A stretch of DNA of 64,000 nucleotides from positions 1,265,659 to 1,329,658 of the forward strand of contig VZSF01001524.1 of the NCBI GenBank assembly GCA_013398295.1, read 5' to 3'. A program made the position numbers and the translations under genes. The notes under the pieces were generated by a model. That model searched no databases and was not told where the DNA came from. It saw only the letters and a list, made by a program, of their open reading frames with translations. Shown here piece by piece: positions 1-12,624 of this stretch; the stretch's first letter is position 1; each line of letters begins with the position of its first letter. This stretch comes from Chionis minor (taxonomy: Eukaryota > Chordata > Aves > Charadriiformes > Chionididae).

Positions 1-2122
1 TGAGCCTCACCTGATGCTTTACTGTAACACTGACATCAGGCAATTCCTGTTTGAAGGGGTTTGAAGGAAAATTCCTGTTTTCTCCTTGTCAAGGAGATAA
101 AAAGATTAAAGAAATATTAAAAAAAAAAATAAGGAGGGGAAAAAAAAGGCAAATATGGAATACCTAAAGGTCTATCTGTTAAATATTTTGGCAGGTCATC
201 TTAAAAAAAAAGTGCTGAATACTCATCTGTAGTCTCTTGATTCAAGTACGGTTTGCTGGAAATTTTCAAACCTGATAAAAGTTTATTTCCTTTGCTTTCT
301 TTAAATATACCAAATATAATAACCATTTTCAGGCTTACCACTAAGAGCAAGGGTGGAATTCTTGTAATGTGGTAAAACAGTATGCTGGTTGAGACCTCCT
401 GGTAGCCCCCAAAGGGATGTGGTGCAGAGGAGAACATGACACTCACTTTGCTGGTTGCTATTTAGTTTTATCAGTACTCACAGAGATCCTGGATTGCATA
501 GTACAGGCACACTTTTATAAATACAATAAAGGATTGAAAATTACGGAAAAGTTTAACAAAATGTAGCAGAAAAAGATTACCTTTCTGTAATTGAGTTTAT
601 TTCTCTAAATGTTAAGACAGAGGCCAGAACTATTAGCAGGATAGAAAAGTAAAAAATAAAGTATGATGCAATGTTAAGGAAGTTAGGCTTCCTGCCTTTC
701 ATGTCCTCTTCTTCCAAGCTATTCACAACCTTGTCATTTCCTACTGCCGTCTCTTGTCACAAACCACTCTACCCTCTTTGATTTTCCCATGGTCTCAGCT
801 TTCCCTGATCTGTTTTCAGTGTCTCACATAAGCAATCTTTTTCCATAATTTGTAGGAGCACTCCCCTCTCTTTTACATGTCTCTTCAAGACCTATCTTTG
901 CCATAATTCCTGTAAGAAATTTACCATGTTACATATCTTGAGAGATGAGAATGATTACTTACTACTTTCTGTAATAAAAATGTAATTACCAGATTATTTT
1001 ATTTTATGAAAAAGGGCACATAGATAGCCACATGTGCTTCTTTATATTCCTTGTCCCAATCTTTCTGCACCACTCTTCTTAACGAGCTAAAAGTTACGTG
1101 CAATAATATATAAAAGTGTTTTTAAATTCCCTTGCTTAGAGATAGAGATTTTATTTCAGGCTTGTAGCTGCAAAGTAATATTACACAATAATTAGCTAGG
1201 AAAGCTAAGGCATATTCTAAAATATTTTTAAAATGAGAAAATTGTATTCAAGCTGTGACTCTGTCCACACAAAACTCAGGAAGTGTCCTCACACATTATC
1301 CTACAACGCATACCATCCCATAAAGCACTCATCAGCAGTGGGTTTCAGGTATCGTTATCGGAGATCCTTATGTTTCATGCCATAAACACATCTCAATTCT
1401 GACTCCAGGCACTCACCTTTAGCAACAGCACAGCAAACAATTTTTGGGATGCTTCCCAGCTTCCAATTTACTTCATTTCATTCTAACTTTTACCATTCGG
1501 CAACAGCTCTCTAGACCTTAATAATATTTAAGGTGCAAACTAATAATATTCGTCTATTCCAAAGGCCAAAGGGTACGTACAGAGTATGTTTGGGGAAATT
1601 AATGCTCAATCAGCACTAGCTGACAGGATAAACGTCAATGAAATTTCTGTGGCTTTCTCAGGGAACGTGCCATGTGGGGCATCCGTTTCCTGAAACCTTT
1701 CACCAAGCTGGGCACGTGCAGCACTTTCCAACCTTCCTGCTGAAGGGAAAGTCTCTTCCAGCTCTAGCCTCATCCTCAGAACAGAATGTCCTTTCACTTT
1801 TCTTATTTTAAAATTCCTTAAAGTCAGACATACTGCATATGCAGGTAAATGCAACAGTTAATTACAGTCCCAAGTATATCCCACAAACCACTGAAAGAAA
1901 GCTAAAATCTAAACTGTCAGTTTAGTGGGTTTGGTCTAATGAAATTGTTAATGGAAACATTAGAAGTTATCAGACAGGAAAACTGATCACATGCCACCAC
2001 CTCTCAGGAAAAAAATCCACCCATAATACTAGACTTCATTTGATATTGTAAACACTGGTAAGAACACGTAAAATTTAAAAGCAGTTATTTCATTGTGGTT
2101 TACTCCATAAATTACACTGTAC
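1..2122 (-). other. MAP3K7CL: MAP3K7CL intron (partial), no exon seen
   Basis: This stretch follows the splice donor of the MAP3K7CL exon at 2123-2231, so it is the start of the next intron. I searched the minus strand for the downstream exons of the family (the acidic linker and the C-terminal coiled coil shared with TAK1) and found none. They must lie beyond the left edge. The sequence is AT-rich and unremarkable. The short open frames here have no recognisable similarity. Confidence 0.6.
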
Positions 2123-2231
2123 CTGGGGAGTCATTCAGGCTGAAGGCAATTCGTACTGGCTTATCAGCAGGTACCCTGGCGGTGGTGATCATGTGGGCAC
2201 TTGAGTCAATGCTTTTACTTGTTTGTTCCAG
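2123..2231 (-). CDS. MAP3K7CL: MAP3K7CL coding exon (TAK1-like protein, partial gene)
   Basis: MAP3K7 C-terminal-like protein (TAK1L) is a small protein related to the C-terminal part of the kinase TAK1 and has no kinase domain. Its cellular role is poorly defined. The exon encodes MITTARVPADKPVRIAFSLN, which matches the known N-terminus of the human protein (MISTARVPADK...) almost residue for residue. The usual start codon is at 2192-2190. An acceptor (TTGCAG) precedes 2231 and a donor (CAG, then GTACAG) follows 2123. The exon is 109 nt, ending in phase 1. Thirteen in-frame codons lie between the acceptor and the ATG with no stop, so the ATG may not be the only start. TAK1 also reads MITT at the equivalent point. 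The rest of the gene is off the left edge. Identity is confident from the peptide match; the exon edges are inferred from splice consensus. Confidence 0.88.
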
Positions 2232-5032
2232 CTGCAATAATACAAACAATATATTTATTACAGAGCATGTGACACCATTCAACAAATGAGTTTTAATGCT
2301 TCTCATGCATTCACATGAGAAGCATTCTCATTCTAGCTAAGCAACATTTAGAATCAAAGTCAAGGGAGCGCCATTTCATTTTTCCGTTTAAAAAGGATTT
2401 AAGTGAAATTCAGTGCAGAAACTGCCTTTCTTTTGCTATTTACAGATTAGAAATAATGATGGCAAAGGAAGCTTCCCCTCTCCTCACCTGCTTGCTCCCC
2501 GCCATTGCCCCTTCAGCAAGCCTTGACTCGTGGCAATGCTGCCGGGTTCTGAAGGTGAAGAAGGAAGAAGGGGTGGGGAGTTGAGAGTAACATGACCCCA
2601 AGCCTGCCGTGTGATTGGAAACGTGCACACCACTCCACATGGTGTCAATGAGGAGGTACCCATCCTCCTACCTTCCACCCATACTCCCCCAGTCAAGCTG
2701 AGCCTGATAGTCAACACATTTAATGGTCAGAAAGTTACTGGGTCTCCAAACCTTGGTGGTGATTCTTCAGCGGAACTCTGTGCAGGTGTAGGAGTCTGTC
2801 TGCATGGGTTTGACTCCTGGATCGGGACCTTACTCAGTCCTCGGTCTTTCTTCTGAGACCACCAATTCCAAAAAGTGGTTTTACTGAGATGAAACCCTGT
2901 CCATTAAGAAAACTGCTAGTTCATTTCAAGCAGGGCACTAAACAATTGTTGAGCAACAAGAGAATTAGCTACTACTGATCTGCAATGGTATAATTAAAGC
3001 ATCTCTGAACACTCATAAGTTGTACTCAGAGCTCTACTATGTATATTTAACCTTTTGAATGAACGGTTTTGGTTAAACTGTTAAATAGCTGAACGTAAAC
3101 TTAATCTCCTTGTATATCTAACACAAAGCTGCTAAAATCCACAGATTTTAATCTCCTGATTAGCTCCATGTGTGGTGAACATGAAGTCAGTGGGACTTCA
3201 TGCATGCAAAAGATCTGCCCATAAAGAAATTATTTTAGGACTGAAGACCATGCTATTCAAAGAGCATTGTATCCATACCAACTATGTGGACAATTAGGAG
3301 AGTAGCTTTTAAACTACCATAAAACTCCTCTGTCAATTAGAAACCAAATTCTTTCGCAAAATCCAATGAATTTACTAAAAGTTGCACCACATGTCAGTAG
3401 ACAACACTGCATTTGGCTACCTTCTAAAAGATAGATTCCTAAGCCAATGTCTTGCAGTTTCTTAGTAAAGTAGCTATTACATTGCACGGAAATCTCAACA
3501 ACTCATTCTAATTTACACTTAATTATTTGGAAGTCTCAGAAAGTCAACAGAAAAGAACAATATTTCAGGATAATAATCTTCTTTGGTGATGCAGAAGTGA
3601 ATAAAACACTTCCCTGGCATCACTGTCTTGCAGTCAGTGGAAGAGTATAAAATTTGCATTTGGCCCATTAACTTCAGCATTTCTCTTTTATTTGCTCTAA
3701 CTATCTTAATATTTAGCTAGCAGAGTGATACGGTTACTCTGTAGCAATGCTACATAAGAAATTGTTATTTGAAGTGCATAATCTTTTCTTAAAATAACAA
3801 CAAATAATCTAAAATCATTACTTTGAATAAATCTTATTTGGAGCTGAGAGTGTCTCTTGCTACCAACACATAAAAGATATCACAGATTGTTCTTTATTCC
3901 CCATGACTAATAATCAAGACACACAAAAATTGAAGTGAAATCTATTGTGCAGAGACAAAGAAAAAAATCTACTCAACTACCACAGTGTGTGTTTTTGGAC
4001 TCAAGAAAGGATCCTTGGAGTCAACTGAAATATTCTGTTTTGAAGTACATTGCATCAGACTAAATAACTGTTACCTTCTGAGCATTATTGATCTCTTTTT
4101 TTCCCCCCAGACCCTCACTTTATAAGAAATATCTGAGACATCTCTTTGTTTTTAAAAAACAACAGAACTACTAATCCAAAATTCTTTATCATATTTCCTT
4201 TCCATACCTCCCAAAACAAGGTAAAGAAAAAAAACCAGAGAGATTTTAAGTGACAAGCACATCCTTGAAACAAGGCTGTTCATCATTCTTTGTTGGTGGT
4301 ACACATTCCCCTGACATCTGCTTACTATGTCAAGTGGTCTTCCACATAAGAGTATACTTAACATATCGTATCATAGACTAAGAAACTAAAATGATGCTTT
4401 CTGCTTGAAGTTTTAAGGTTACCCTAATAATATTGCTAGGAGTAAATCTGTTGTCTTATCCCAGCCACATACTCTGTGGTCTGCAATGTCTTTAAATTAC
4501 CTCTTCTAATCACCTACTATGTGAGGGCAAAAATCAATACCCCTTCAATAAGCAATGGTGAATTCTATCGTAACACAAGAGTGTTTTCATTTTACTCCAA
4601 CCCACAAAAAGAAATCTCATCTTTCTGCACAGCAATTACCCTGCTATCTATTTTTTTATATATTGCATTTATCCCTTCACTTCTTTTTGTGCAGAATCCT
4701 CAAGCTCTTCATCACACAAAGCAATCCAAGAGAGCAGAGAGCGATGGAAGCAGCCTGTGTGCAAACGAGGTGATACAGGAAACACGCAGACCAACTGCCC
4801 CCAACTCCCCGCCTGCTTTCTCCATGCATGAAGAACAATATCTCTGTAGACAGAGATGAGGTTGAGCGGGCAACCTGGAATTTAAGGAGATTTAACGAGC
4901 AGCTCTCTTCCTCACAACAATTGCCTATAGAACTGGCTGCTCTTTCTCCATAAAAAACCTGCAGCAGAACTCAGATCTAAGTGCTGTTAGAGCTCTATCA
5001 ATTTAGTTCAGTTTTCACACCTGTTGCCTTAC
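2232..5032 (-). other. MAP3K7CL: MAP3K7CL intron, nothing else recognised
   Basis: AT-rich sequence between the secure MAP3K7CL exon and the candidate upstream exon. I see no CR1 fragment, no RNA gene and no further convincing exon. Short open frames on both strands lack paired splice signals or family similarity. Confidence 0.4.
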
Positions 5033-5112
5033 CTCACTTAGCGGAGTGTCTGCACTTGTATAATCCAGGGCCAGCCACTGCCTTGGCTTGTCGTTGCCTT
5101 TATGGAGTAAAG
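5033..5112 (-). CDS. MAP3K7CL: candidate upstream MAP3K7CL coding exon
   Basis: On the minus strand an open frame ends in KPRQWLALDYTSADTPLSE at a strong donor (GTGAG, then GTAAGG) after base 5033. It ends in phase 0, which fits the phase-0 start of the exon at 2231, so the two join without a stop. The joined peptide resembles TAK1 upstream of its MITT motif: TAK1 has PRRRSIQDLTVTGTEPG, then a Ser-rich stretch, then MITT. The 5' edge is uncertain. An acceptor-like pyrimidine run ending in GAAG puts it near 5112, but the frame stays open further upstream (to a TAG near 5206) and other AG sites are possible. If real, the avian protein has an N-terminal extension or an alternative isoform. The alternative is a spliced 5' UTR exon or chance. 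Confidence 0.45.
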
Positions 5113-7148
5113 CTTCAATAAAAGAAAAGGCTGCACCTGCTGCATAGCAACAAACTGACAAGGTCTGAGAAGCTGAGACAGCTGTCAGGGCAACATGCTG
5201 CTACCTGCACTTCCCATAGGCTTTGCTGTCCCAAAAGATCACCCCTTTCCGCTTTTCTCCACAATTCCGCTTTTCCTTCCTCTCCGTGCCAGTGACGAGG
5301 GATTATGATGCTGTCATGCTTCAGGGAGGAAAAAATCCTTCTGTCACAGGCATTATTAAGCAGCAAACTGTGGCGAGCCCAAGATTTTTAATTCATTAGT
5401 CCTGGCAAACCTAAAATACAAACAGACTTGCTTCATAGGACAGGAATGTTTTCAGCATGACCCAATCAGTGTCTGTGTCTATTCCAGCAAACTGGCAAAG
5501 ATAGCATGACTCCAGTCAGCAAAAATGTCTGCAGCTCCAATCAGCTTGGGCTGACACTGCCAACTTGGACAGGCTACAAGCGAACTATCAAATGATAGCA
5601 GCGAGTATCAAAGCTAACAACAAGGGATGGGCTCGGCGTGTTAGGCTAAGTTCATATTGGCTTTGGTCAAGCCGGGCTTGTCTAATAGCAGAAGATATAG
5701 CTCTGCACTTCTGAGGAGGCAACGGGCAAATTTCAGAATGCGTATGCTGTGAAAGCAGATGTATTTATAGATGATCTGGTGATGGGAGTGATAGCTGAAG
5801 CTGACTAAACCAGAGATTTGACTGAACTCAGAGGATTTCCTAGTGCGATTTCGGATAGCTTTTGTCAGTTTTGAAACCACAGGAAAGCAATTAACAGATA
5901 AATCTTGAAGTTTCACAAGAGAGATTAATTTCTTCAGCTTAAATTTCTATTTTCTGCAGCTGTATCATGCACATGCCTACATGACTTCTTTGATTGACTG
6001 CCATTACAATCATTAATACAAAGGGAGAGAAACGGAGAACAATCACAGAACGATTATACAGAATATATATCTACTGTTCTGCGCTTGAAAAAGGGGTTCT
6101 CCTTTTATATTTCCAAATGCATTTTGAAGGTATATTCTATATTCTTAAATTGCAAATGCAAAAGGTTTCTCTAACCCACATCTCCTGTATAGGTGTATTG
6201 CTATATTCTCTTGGCTCAGCTGACATATAGTGAAGTCGCAGGATAAACAGAGATTTGAAGGGCTGAAGTTAAATTTTCATCCTTCCGCACCCTCTCACCT
6301 TCTGGCCCTGGCCCAGGATTGATCTAATCAGTGCAAATCTCAGGAACCCAGCAGTTGCCCTTGTGGCCTCAAAAGACCTTTTTTGTACTTTGAAATGACT
6401 AAACTGCAAAGATATTCTACCCACACTGCCTTTCCCCCAGCAATGACCCAGGAGGGTATCAGACAGCTACACCATTAGTTAGGTATCTGGTGAGGCTGTC
6501 GATTTAACTGCAGTGTAATTTCAGAGCAGACTATGGGCTCTGGCCCAAAGAGTTAGTGAAAAGCGGTACTGTGCCTCTGACTGTGCTGACCATTTTCTCT
6601 TCTCTTGATGGGTTTCTGAAAAGATTGAGAGTTCCTCCTTCTGCATCTCCTTTGGAAGTGGAGGCAGAGAGATTTGTCTCTGATCACAACCGCCATTGTA
6701 AATAACATTCTACAGCTCAATACCACCAGCAGCTGATATTGATCTCCAGCTCCAGGTATAATAACTGTGTATTTCTTTGAAGATACAGAAAATCCTGGCT
6801 CCAGTGAAATCACTAAAAATATTCTACTTCAGCTTCCATGGAGCCGGGGTTTCCCCCAAATTGTGAGATCCTCTTATGCTTTGTATGGACACTTGGTATT
6901 TAGATGGCAAGAGTGCCTTCATTACACGCCATTACAGTAAAGCCTAGAAAAGACTATCTATGTCTTAAGACATGGAAAGTTTTCAATAGCCATGACAGCA
7001 AGGGTCTTGGACAGAAATGATGACTAAATAGCCCACGTGGTTTTTCCAGATGGCTCTGACACTCCACATTTCCAGAAAGACACTTTAGCTGTACTTGTTT
7101 AAATAGTATGTGCATTCACAAATAGAGTTCATAACCATTTCATCACAG
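5113..7148. other. AT-rich spacer or intron, nothing recognised
   Basis: No exon, repeat family or RNA gene could be supported on either strand. It is probably an intron or the 5' flank of MAP3K7CL. Confidence 0.4.
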
Positions 7149-8829
7149 TATCATAGAATCATAGAATGGTGCGAGTTGGAAGGGACCTTAAGGATTATCT
7201 AGTTCCAACCCCCCTGCCATGGGCAGGGACACCTCCCACTAGACCAGGTCGCTCAAAGCCCCATCCAGCCTGGCCTTGAACACTTCCGGGGATGGGGCAG
7301 CCACAGCTTCTCTGGGCAACCTGTTCCAGTGCCTCACCACCCTCACAGGAAAAATATCTTCCTAGTATCTCATCTAAATCTACCCTCTTTCAGTTTAAAA
7401 GCATAACCCCTCATCCTATCGCTACACTCCCTGATAAAGAGTCCCCCTCCACCTTTCCTGTAGGACCCCTTTAAGCACCGGAAGGCCACTATAAGGTCTT
7501 CCTGGCGCCTAGTCTTCTCCAGGCTGAACAACCCCAACTGTCTCAGCCTGTCTTCATAGGATAGGTGCTCCAGGCCTCTGATCATCTTCATGGCCCTCCA
7601 CTGGACTTGCTCCAACAGGTCCGTGTCCTTCTTATGTTGGAGGCCCCAAAGCTGGACACAGTATTCCAGGTAGGCTCTCACCAGAGCAGAGTAGATGGAC
7701 AGAATCACTTCCATCGGCCTGCTGGCCGCACTTCTTTTGATGCAGCCCAGGCTTTCTGGGCTGTGAGCACACATTGCTCTCTCACGTTGAGCTTCTCATC
7801 CATGAACATCCCCAAGGCTTTCTCCTCAGGGCTACTCTCAACCCATTCTCTGCCCAGCCTGTATTTGTGCTTGGGATTACCCCAACACATACACAGGACC
7901 TTGCACTTGACCTTGTTGAACTTCATGAGGTTGACACGGGCCCACCTCTCAAGCCTGTGCAGGTACCCCGCAATGGCATTCCTTCCCTCCAGCATGTCAA
8001 CGGTGCCACACAGCTTGGTGTCATCGGCAAACTTGCTGAGGGTGCACTCAATCCCACCATCCATGTCCACAAGAAGGATGTTAAATAGTACTGGTCCCAG
8101 TACTAATATCTGAGGAACACCACTAGTCACTGCTTGCCACTTGGACATCGAGCCATTGACTGCAACTCTTTGAGTGCGACTGTCCAGCCAGTTCCTTATC
8201 CGCTGACTGGTCCATCAGTCAAATCCATGTCTCTCCAATTTAGAGACAAGGATGCCATGCAGGACAGTGTCAAATGCCTTGTACAAGTCCAGGTAGATGA
8301 CATTTGTTGCTCTCCCCTTATCCACCAATGCTGTAACGCCATCACAGAAGGTCACCAAATTTATCAGGCACGATTTGCCCTTAGTGAAGCCATGTTGGCT
8401 GCCACTGATCACCTGCTTACTTTCCACGTGCCTTAGCAGCGTTTCCAGGAGGATCTGCTCCATAATGTGGCCAGGCACAGAGGTGAGGCTGACCAGCCTG
8501 TAGTTTTCCATGTCTTCTTTTTTACCCTTTTTAAAAATGGGGGTTATGTTTCCCCTTTTCCAGCCAGCAGGAACTTTGCTGGATTGCCACAGCTTCTCAA
8601 ATCTGATGGATAGTGGCTCAGCAACTTCATCTGCCAGTTCCCTTAGCACTCACGGATGAACCTCATCCGGTCCCATGGACTTGTGCACCTTTAAGTTCCT
8701 CAGATGGTGTTGAACCTACAGTGAATCTTCTCCTACAGTGGGCAGTTCCTCATTCTCCCAGTCCCTGCCTTTGCCTTCTGCAACTCGGGTGGTGTGGCTA
8801 GAGCCCTTGCTGGTGAAGACTGAGGAAAA
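7149..8829 (-). mobile_element. CR1 LINE, 5'-truncated, minus strand
   Basis: The element reads on the minus strand. Its 3' tail is at 7149, with the short ATTCTATG-type repeat typical of avian CR1. Reverse-transcriptase remnants are spread over several frames. The 8215-8649 segment carries the motif-A region (YLDLYKAFD) and a HGFTKGKSC block. The 7705-8148 segment carries SGVPQ and the catalytic-loop motif FADD. Downstream lies the conserved LEQVQWRAMKMIRGLEHLSY segment and then the 3' UTR. There is no endonuclease region or ORF1, so the copy is truncated at its 5' end near 8829. Frameshifts between the segments make it inactive. The 5' boundary is approximate. Confidence 0.9.
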
Positions 8830-10300
8830 ATGTTATGTTTTTTATCCCCTGTATACGTGTTTTTAAATGTCAGTGTTTCTAGTTAAATCTGTATTGTTAT
8901 ACACACTTTACAAAAGAAAATACTGTACTTCACTTAGTATGCTTCTAAGGGTTGTCCTGCTCCTGAAAGTTATGAATCATGTGCTAAGCTACCAAAACTG
9001 CACAAACGAAAAGGCACCTGATTTGCATTTAAATATCAGTTCCGTGCTTTACACAATAATTAGTCACCTGAAACTACTACTTTATGGAAGGTAGCATATT
9101 TTTAAAATGTGAGAATATTACAGCATTCGTTATACAGTATATGAAATTTGAAGCATCAGGATGAATTATTTGACTGTAACCATTTTATCATCTATTTGTT
9201 ATTGGGGTTATGGGGCTAAACCCCTCAACAATATGGACTTAAACAGCACATTTTAAAAGGTTCTCTAAATTACTTTATAACAATAAACTAGGGAAGATCT
9301 CAGTTTTAAACAATGGTGAAATTGAAGTCCAGGGTGCTTTACTTCCATGACTTGCTCAAATTAATAGTCAAAGGCATTGTAAATTTCAGGTAGAGATAAA
9401 TCCCTCTTCTCTTATTCACTAAGTATGTGACTAAAATCTGCACATCTAGGAAAATTACTCTTTTATTTATTGAAACACAAAAAATACTTCTTTATAACAG
9501 GCTGCACATACACCTTACAGTCATCTCTCTGAAAATTACAGAATGCTGATAACTGCAGGGGTTTTTGTGCAAGAGCGCAGCCTGTTTCCTTTCCAGCATA
9601 CCCTTAGTCATTAGGTGCTTTATACCCAAGCAAAATTCTTTCAATCCTGTATCACATTATGAAATTGATGAAATGCTGAAGAGGCTATCATTTTATTCAT
9701 CAAAAACACCTTAAAGTAACACTCTAAATTAGGAACACTGAGACTTAGTGATATTCAGTAGTAGAAACATGCAAATTTGTAACAATTTTTAGGGTGAAGT
9801 ATCAGTTATTCTACAGATGTAAAAAAAGCCAATATCTGCTATCTAATAAAACACCTGTTGCCTTCCCTTTTTTAGCTGTGCTACTTTCAATTCATCTCAG
9901 TTTCCCAGTATAAGTAGTATTTTAGTAGCATATGACCTCATTCATGCTAAAATGGTGTTTCACAGATTGCCAGTCACTATTTAAAATACACTTTAAATAT
10001 TCTAGCATATGGAAGATGTTCCAAGAAGAAATTTAAAAAAAAATAAAAATGCTTTGCCTAAAACTGCACATAGAGCAAAATCTTCACTTTATAGATTTTC
10101 CTGAGTTCAAACAGAATACCATTTTTGATAATTTACAATCAACTTATATCTGCAGCCAAATTTGTTAAAAATCACACTGTGGGAAGGATTTGGTACCCCT
10201 TACTGACATTGGGGCTGAGCAAGGTAAAGCTGCTGCACATTATTGAGAACTGATTTTGAAAGCATAAACATTGGTGAGTTACATTCTTTAACTCCAAATT
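8830..10300. other. AT-rich spacer, nothing recognised
   Basis: No gene, RNA or repeat could be supported here. The sequence is ordinary AT-rich DNA between two CR1 fragments. Confidence 0.4.
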
Positions 10301-10610
10301 AGAATCATAGAATCCCTTAGGTTGGAAGAGACCTTTAAGATCATCAAGTCCAACCATCAACCTAACATTGCCAAAACCACCACTGAACCATGTCCCTCAG
10401 CACCACGTCTACCTGTCTTTTAAATACCTCCGGAGATGGCCATTCCACCACTTCCCTGGACAGCCTGTTCCAATGTTTGATAACCCTTTTGGTGAAGAAA
10501 TTTTTCCTAATATTCAGTCTAAACCACCTGTGGTGTAACTTGAGGCCATCTCCTCTTGTCCTATCACTTGTTACTTACAAAAAGAAACCAACCCCCACCT
10601 CACTACTACC
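10301..10610 (-). mobile_element. CR1 LINE 3' fragment, minus strand
   Basis: A short CR1 3' end in minus orientation. It starts with the tail (AGAATCATAGAAT, then CCTTAGGTTGGAAGAGACC) and runs through the 3' UTR into the last coding stretch. It belongs to the same subfamily type as the copies at 20822 and 23290. The right boundary is approximate, because similarity to the CR1 consensus fades after about 10610. Confidence 0.88.
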
Positions 10611-12624
10611 ACTTGGATTGTACGGCTCAGAGTTTGCCAAATATTAAAAGCTAGATGGTATATTCCATTTGTCTACCATTGTAATTGAATAAGTGTCCTC
10701 ACACCAGCCACAAAACCAGAATTTCTTTGTTGACCTGATCTCTTCTTGCAGTCCATAAGGATAACCATTTCAAGTCTGCATGGAACTGGGTAGAGAAGTA
10801 GTTTTCACTACAGCAGCAGTTGTCCTAGGTGAGATCAGAACATCCAATATGATGTAATCAAATCACAATTTTACCAGCCAGAAATCCAGAACCAGAGAAG
10901 AATACTTCTTTCTTGTCTTTCAGATAGTGGAAAGGTATAGATCAAGTATACATTATTTAGCCTTGTTGCACCTCACTCACAACCTAACATCCCAAGTCCT
11001 GACAACTGGAACAGCCAACAGAGCATTTCACTACTCTTCTTAGATACTTCCTCCAGTCTCCTTGCCTAGGTATTATTTTAAGACAGCTAAGATAATGTAC
11101 TTCCCCCCCAAGCTCTACACTCATAAGTGACTGAACCATATCAGATTAAATTAACTCATTTAAAGTAGCATGAAACATACATTGAGCACTGACTTAAAAA
11201 AGAACATATAACAAACTTTATAATGAATGGCAAATTGATATGCAATAGCTGAGTTCACTTATATAGGATCATACAGATCTAATGAGGGAGACCGTTGCAG
11301 AGAAATTTAAAAATTGTTTCAGTCAAGGTAATGTGAGTTTACAGGAGTTGACTCAACAATTCTTACACCTTCCTGAAGACCATCTGGAAATAACTGCATC
11401 TTGAATCATTTGAAAACCTGAATGGTGAAAAACTCTATCGCTTCCACAGCAAACTCTAGGCAGAACTTGTGGGAAGGTAATTCCGCTGCAAGGAAAAAAA
11501 ATGAAGCCTTTGAGATATGATGCTACCAAAGATCTTGTGTATCTCTTTCATGGAAAATAAGATGAAAGCCGAAGTTAGAAATATTACTGGAAAAGCCTCA
11601 CTATTGTCAGAAATCAACAGGTGCAAACTTACATGCTTCACTCACATCAGCACTGAGATGGAAATAACCTTTAAAAACTAATTATGGGAAGAATGATGGT
11701 GGGTCATCTCAACAGAGAATGCTGAAGACATATATGGATAGACAGTGTGCAGTAATTCACTGGGAGATCAGCAGCCAAATGCTCAAAGCCAGCATTGTCT
11801 AGCACTGACAAACTGGAAACACCAGCCCTTTGTCGCAAGAACTTAAACACAAATGTATCCATTTTGCTAACCAATTGTGCAATTAAACTACATCCAGCTA
11901 TCCTAGGATAGAAAGATAATTCCCTCATATCCATGTGAAAGTGGAGTAATCACTCTATTTCAACTGGACTTGTTCCTTAAGGGAATGCTTGGCTTACCTT
12001 ACTTAAGAACTACCTGAAGAGGATACTACAAGACATTACAGCCTCACTTGATGATGGCTGAGATCATCATGCTTTCACGGATACACGCACAAGACTTTCA
12101 AGTCAACACACTCTTTCATGGAGCTTGGCTGCTCTAAGGGAGAAATAGCACCCAAAAGAATGTGGCAAAATCCCCAGCAGCAGCTGGTATTCTGCCCATA
12201 CTTGAAAGCTCGCTGCTGATTCAGCACTGAAGCTGCCTTCATTAATAGTGTCAGCAATACCGTGTCATTAATACTTTCAGCAAACATTCAAAAGAAGTTT
12301 AGAAGCAATAAATGTTAGCAAAAAAATTCCATTACTAAATGCAGCTTATAATAGTCCAGGAAGTCTTCAGACCTCCTCCAGATATTCATCTTCCCTCCCT
12401 CCATGAAGACAAAACATATGATGTTATAATCAGCAAGAGCAGAGCAGTTCAGCGGTGCGGTAGATGTATCAGGCACATGACTATCACACAACGACAGGAT
12501 GTGTGTACTTTAATTTATCTTATCCTGTAGAATGAGCTACATTAAACAATAAATCATTCTGGTTGCAAAGTAAAAAATTGTCAGACTTATGACCTGCCTC
12601 CTTATTTACCGTTGATTGATCTCT
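10611..12624. other. AT-rich spacer, nothing recognised
   Basis: No supported exon, RNA gene or repeat. Open frames are short and lack codon bias or splice context. Confidence 0.4.

Noticed and set aside
5115..5366. 83-codon minus-strand open frame overlapping the candidate MAP3K7CL exon region
   Set aside because: It is in a different frame from the one that reaches the splice donor at 5033 and joins MAP3K7CL. No similarity was recognised.
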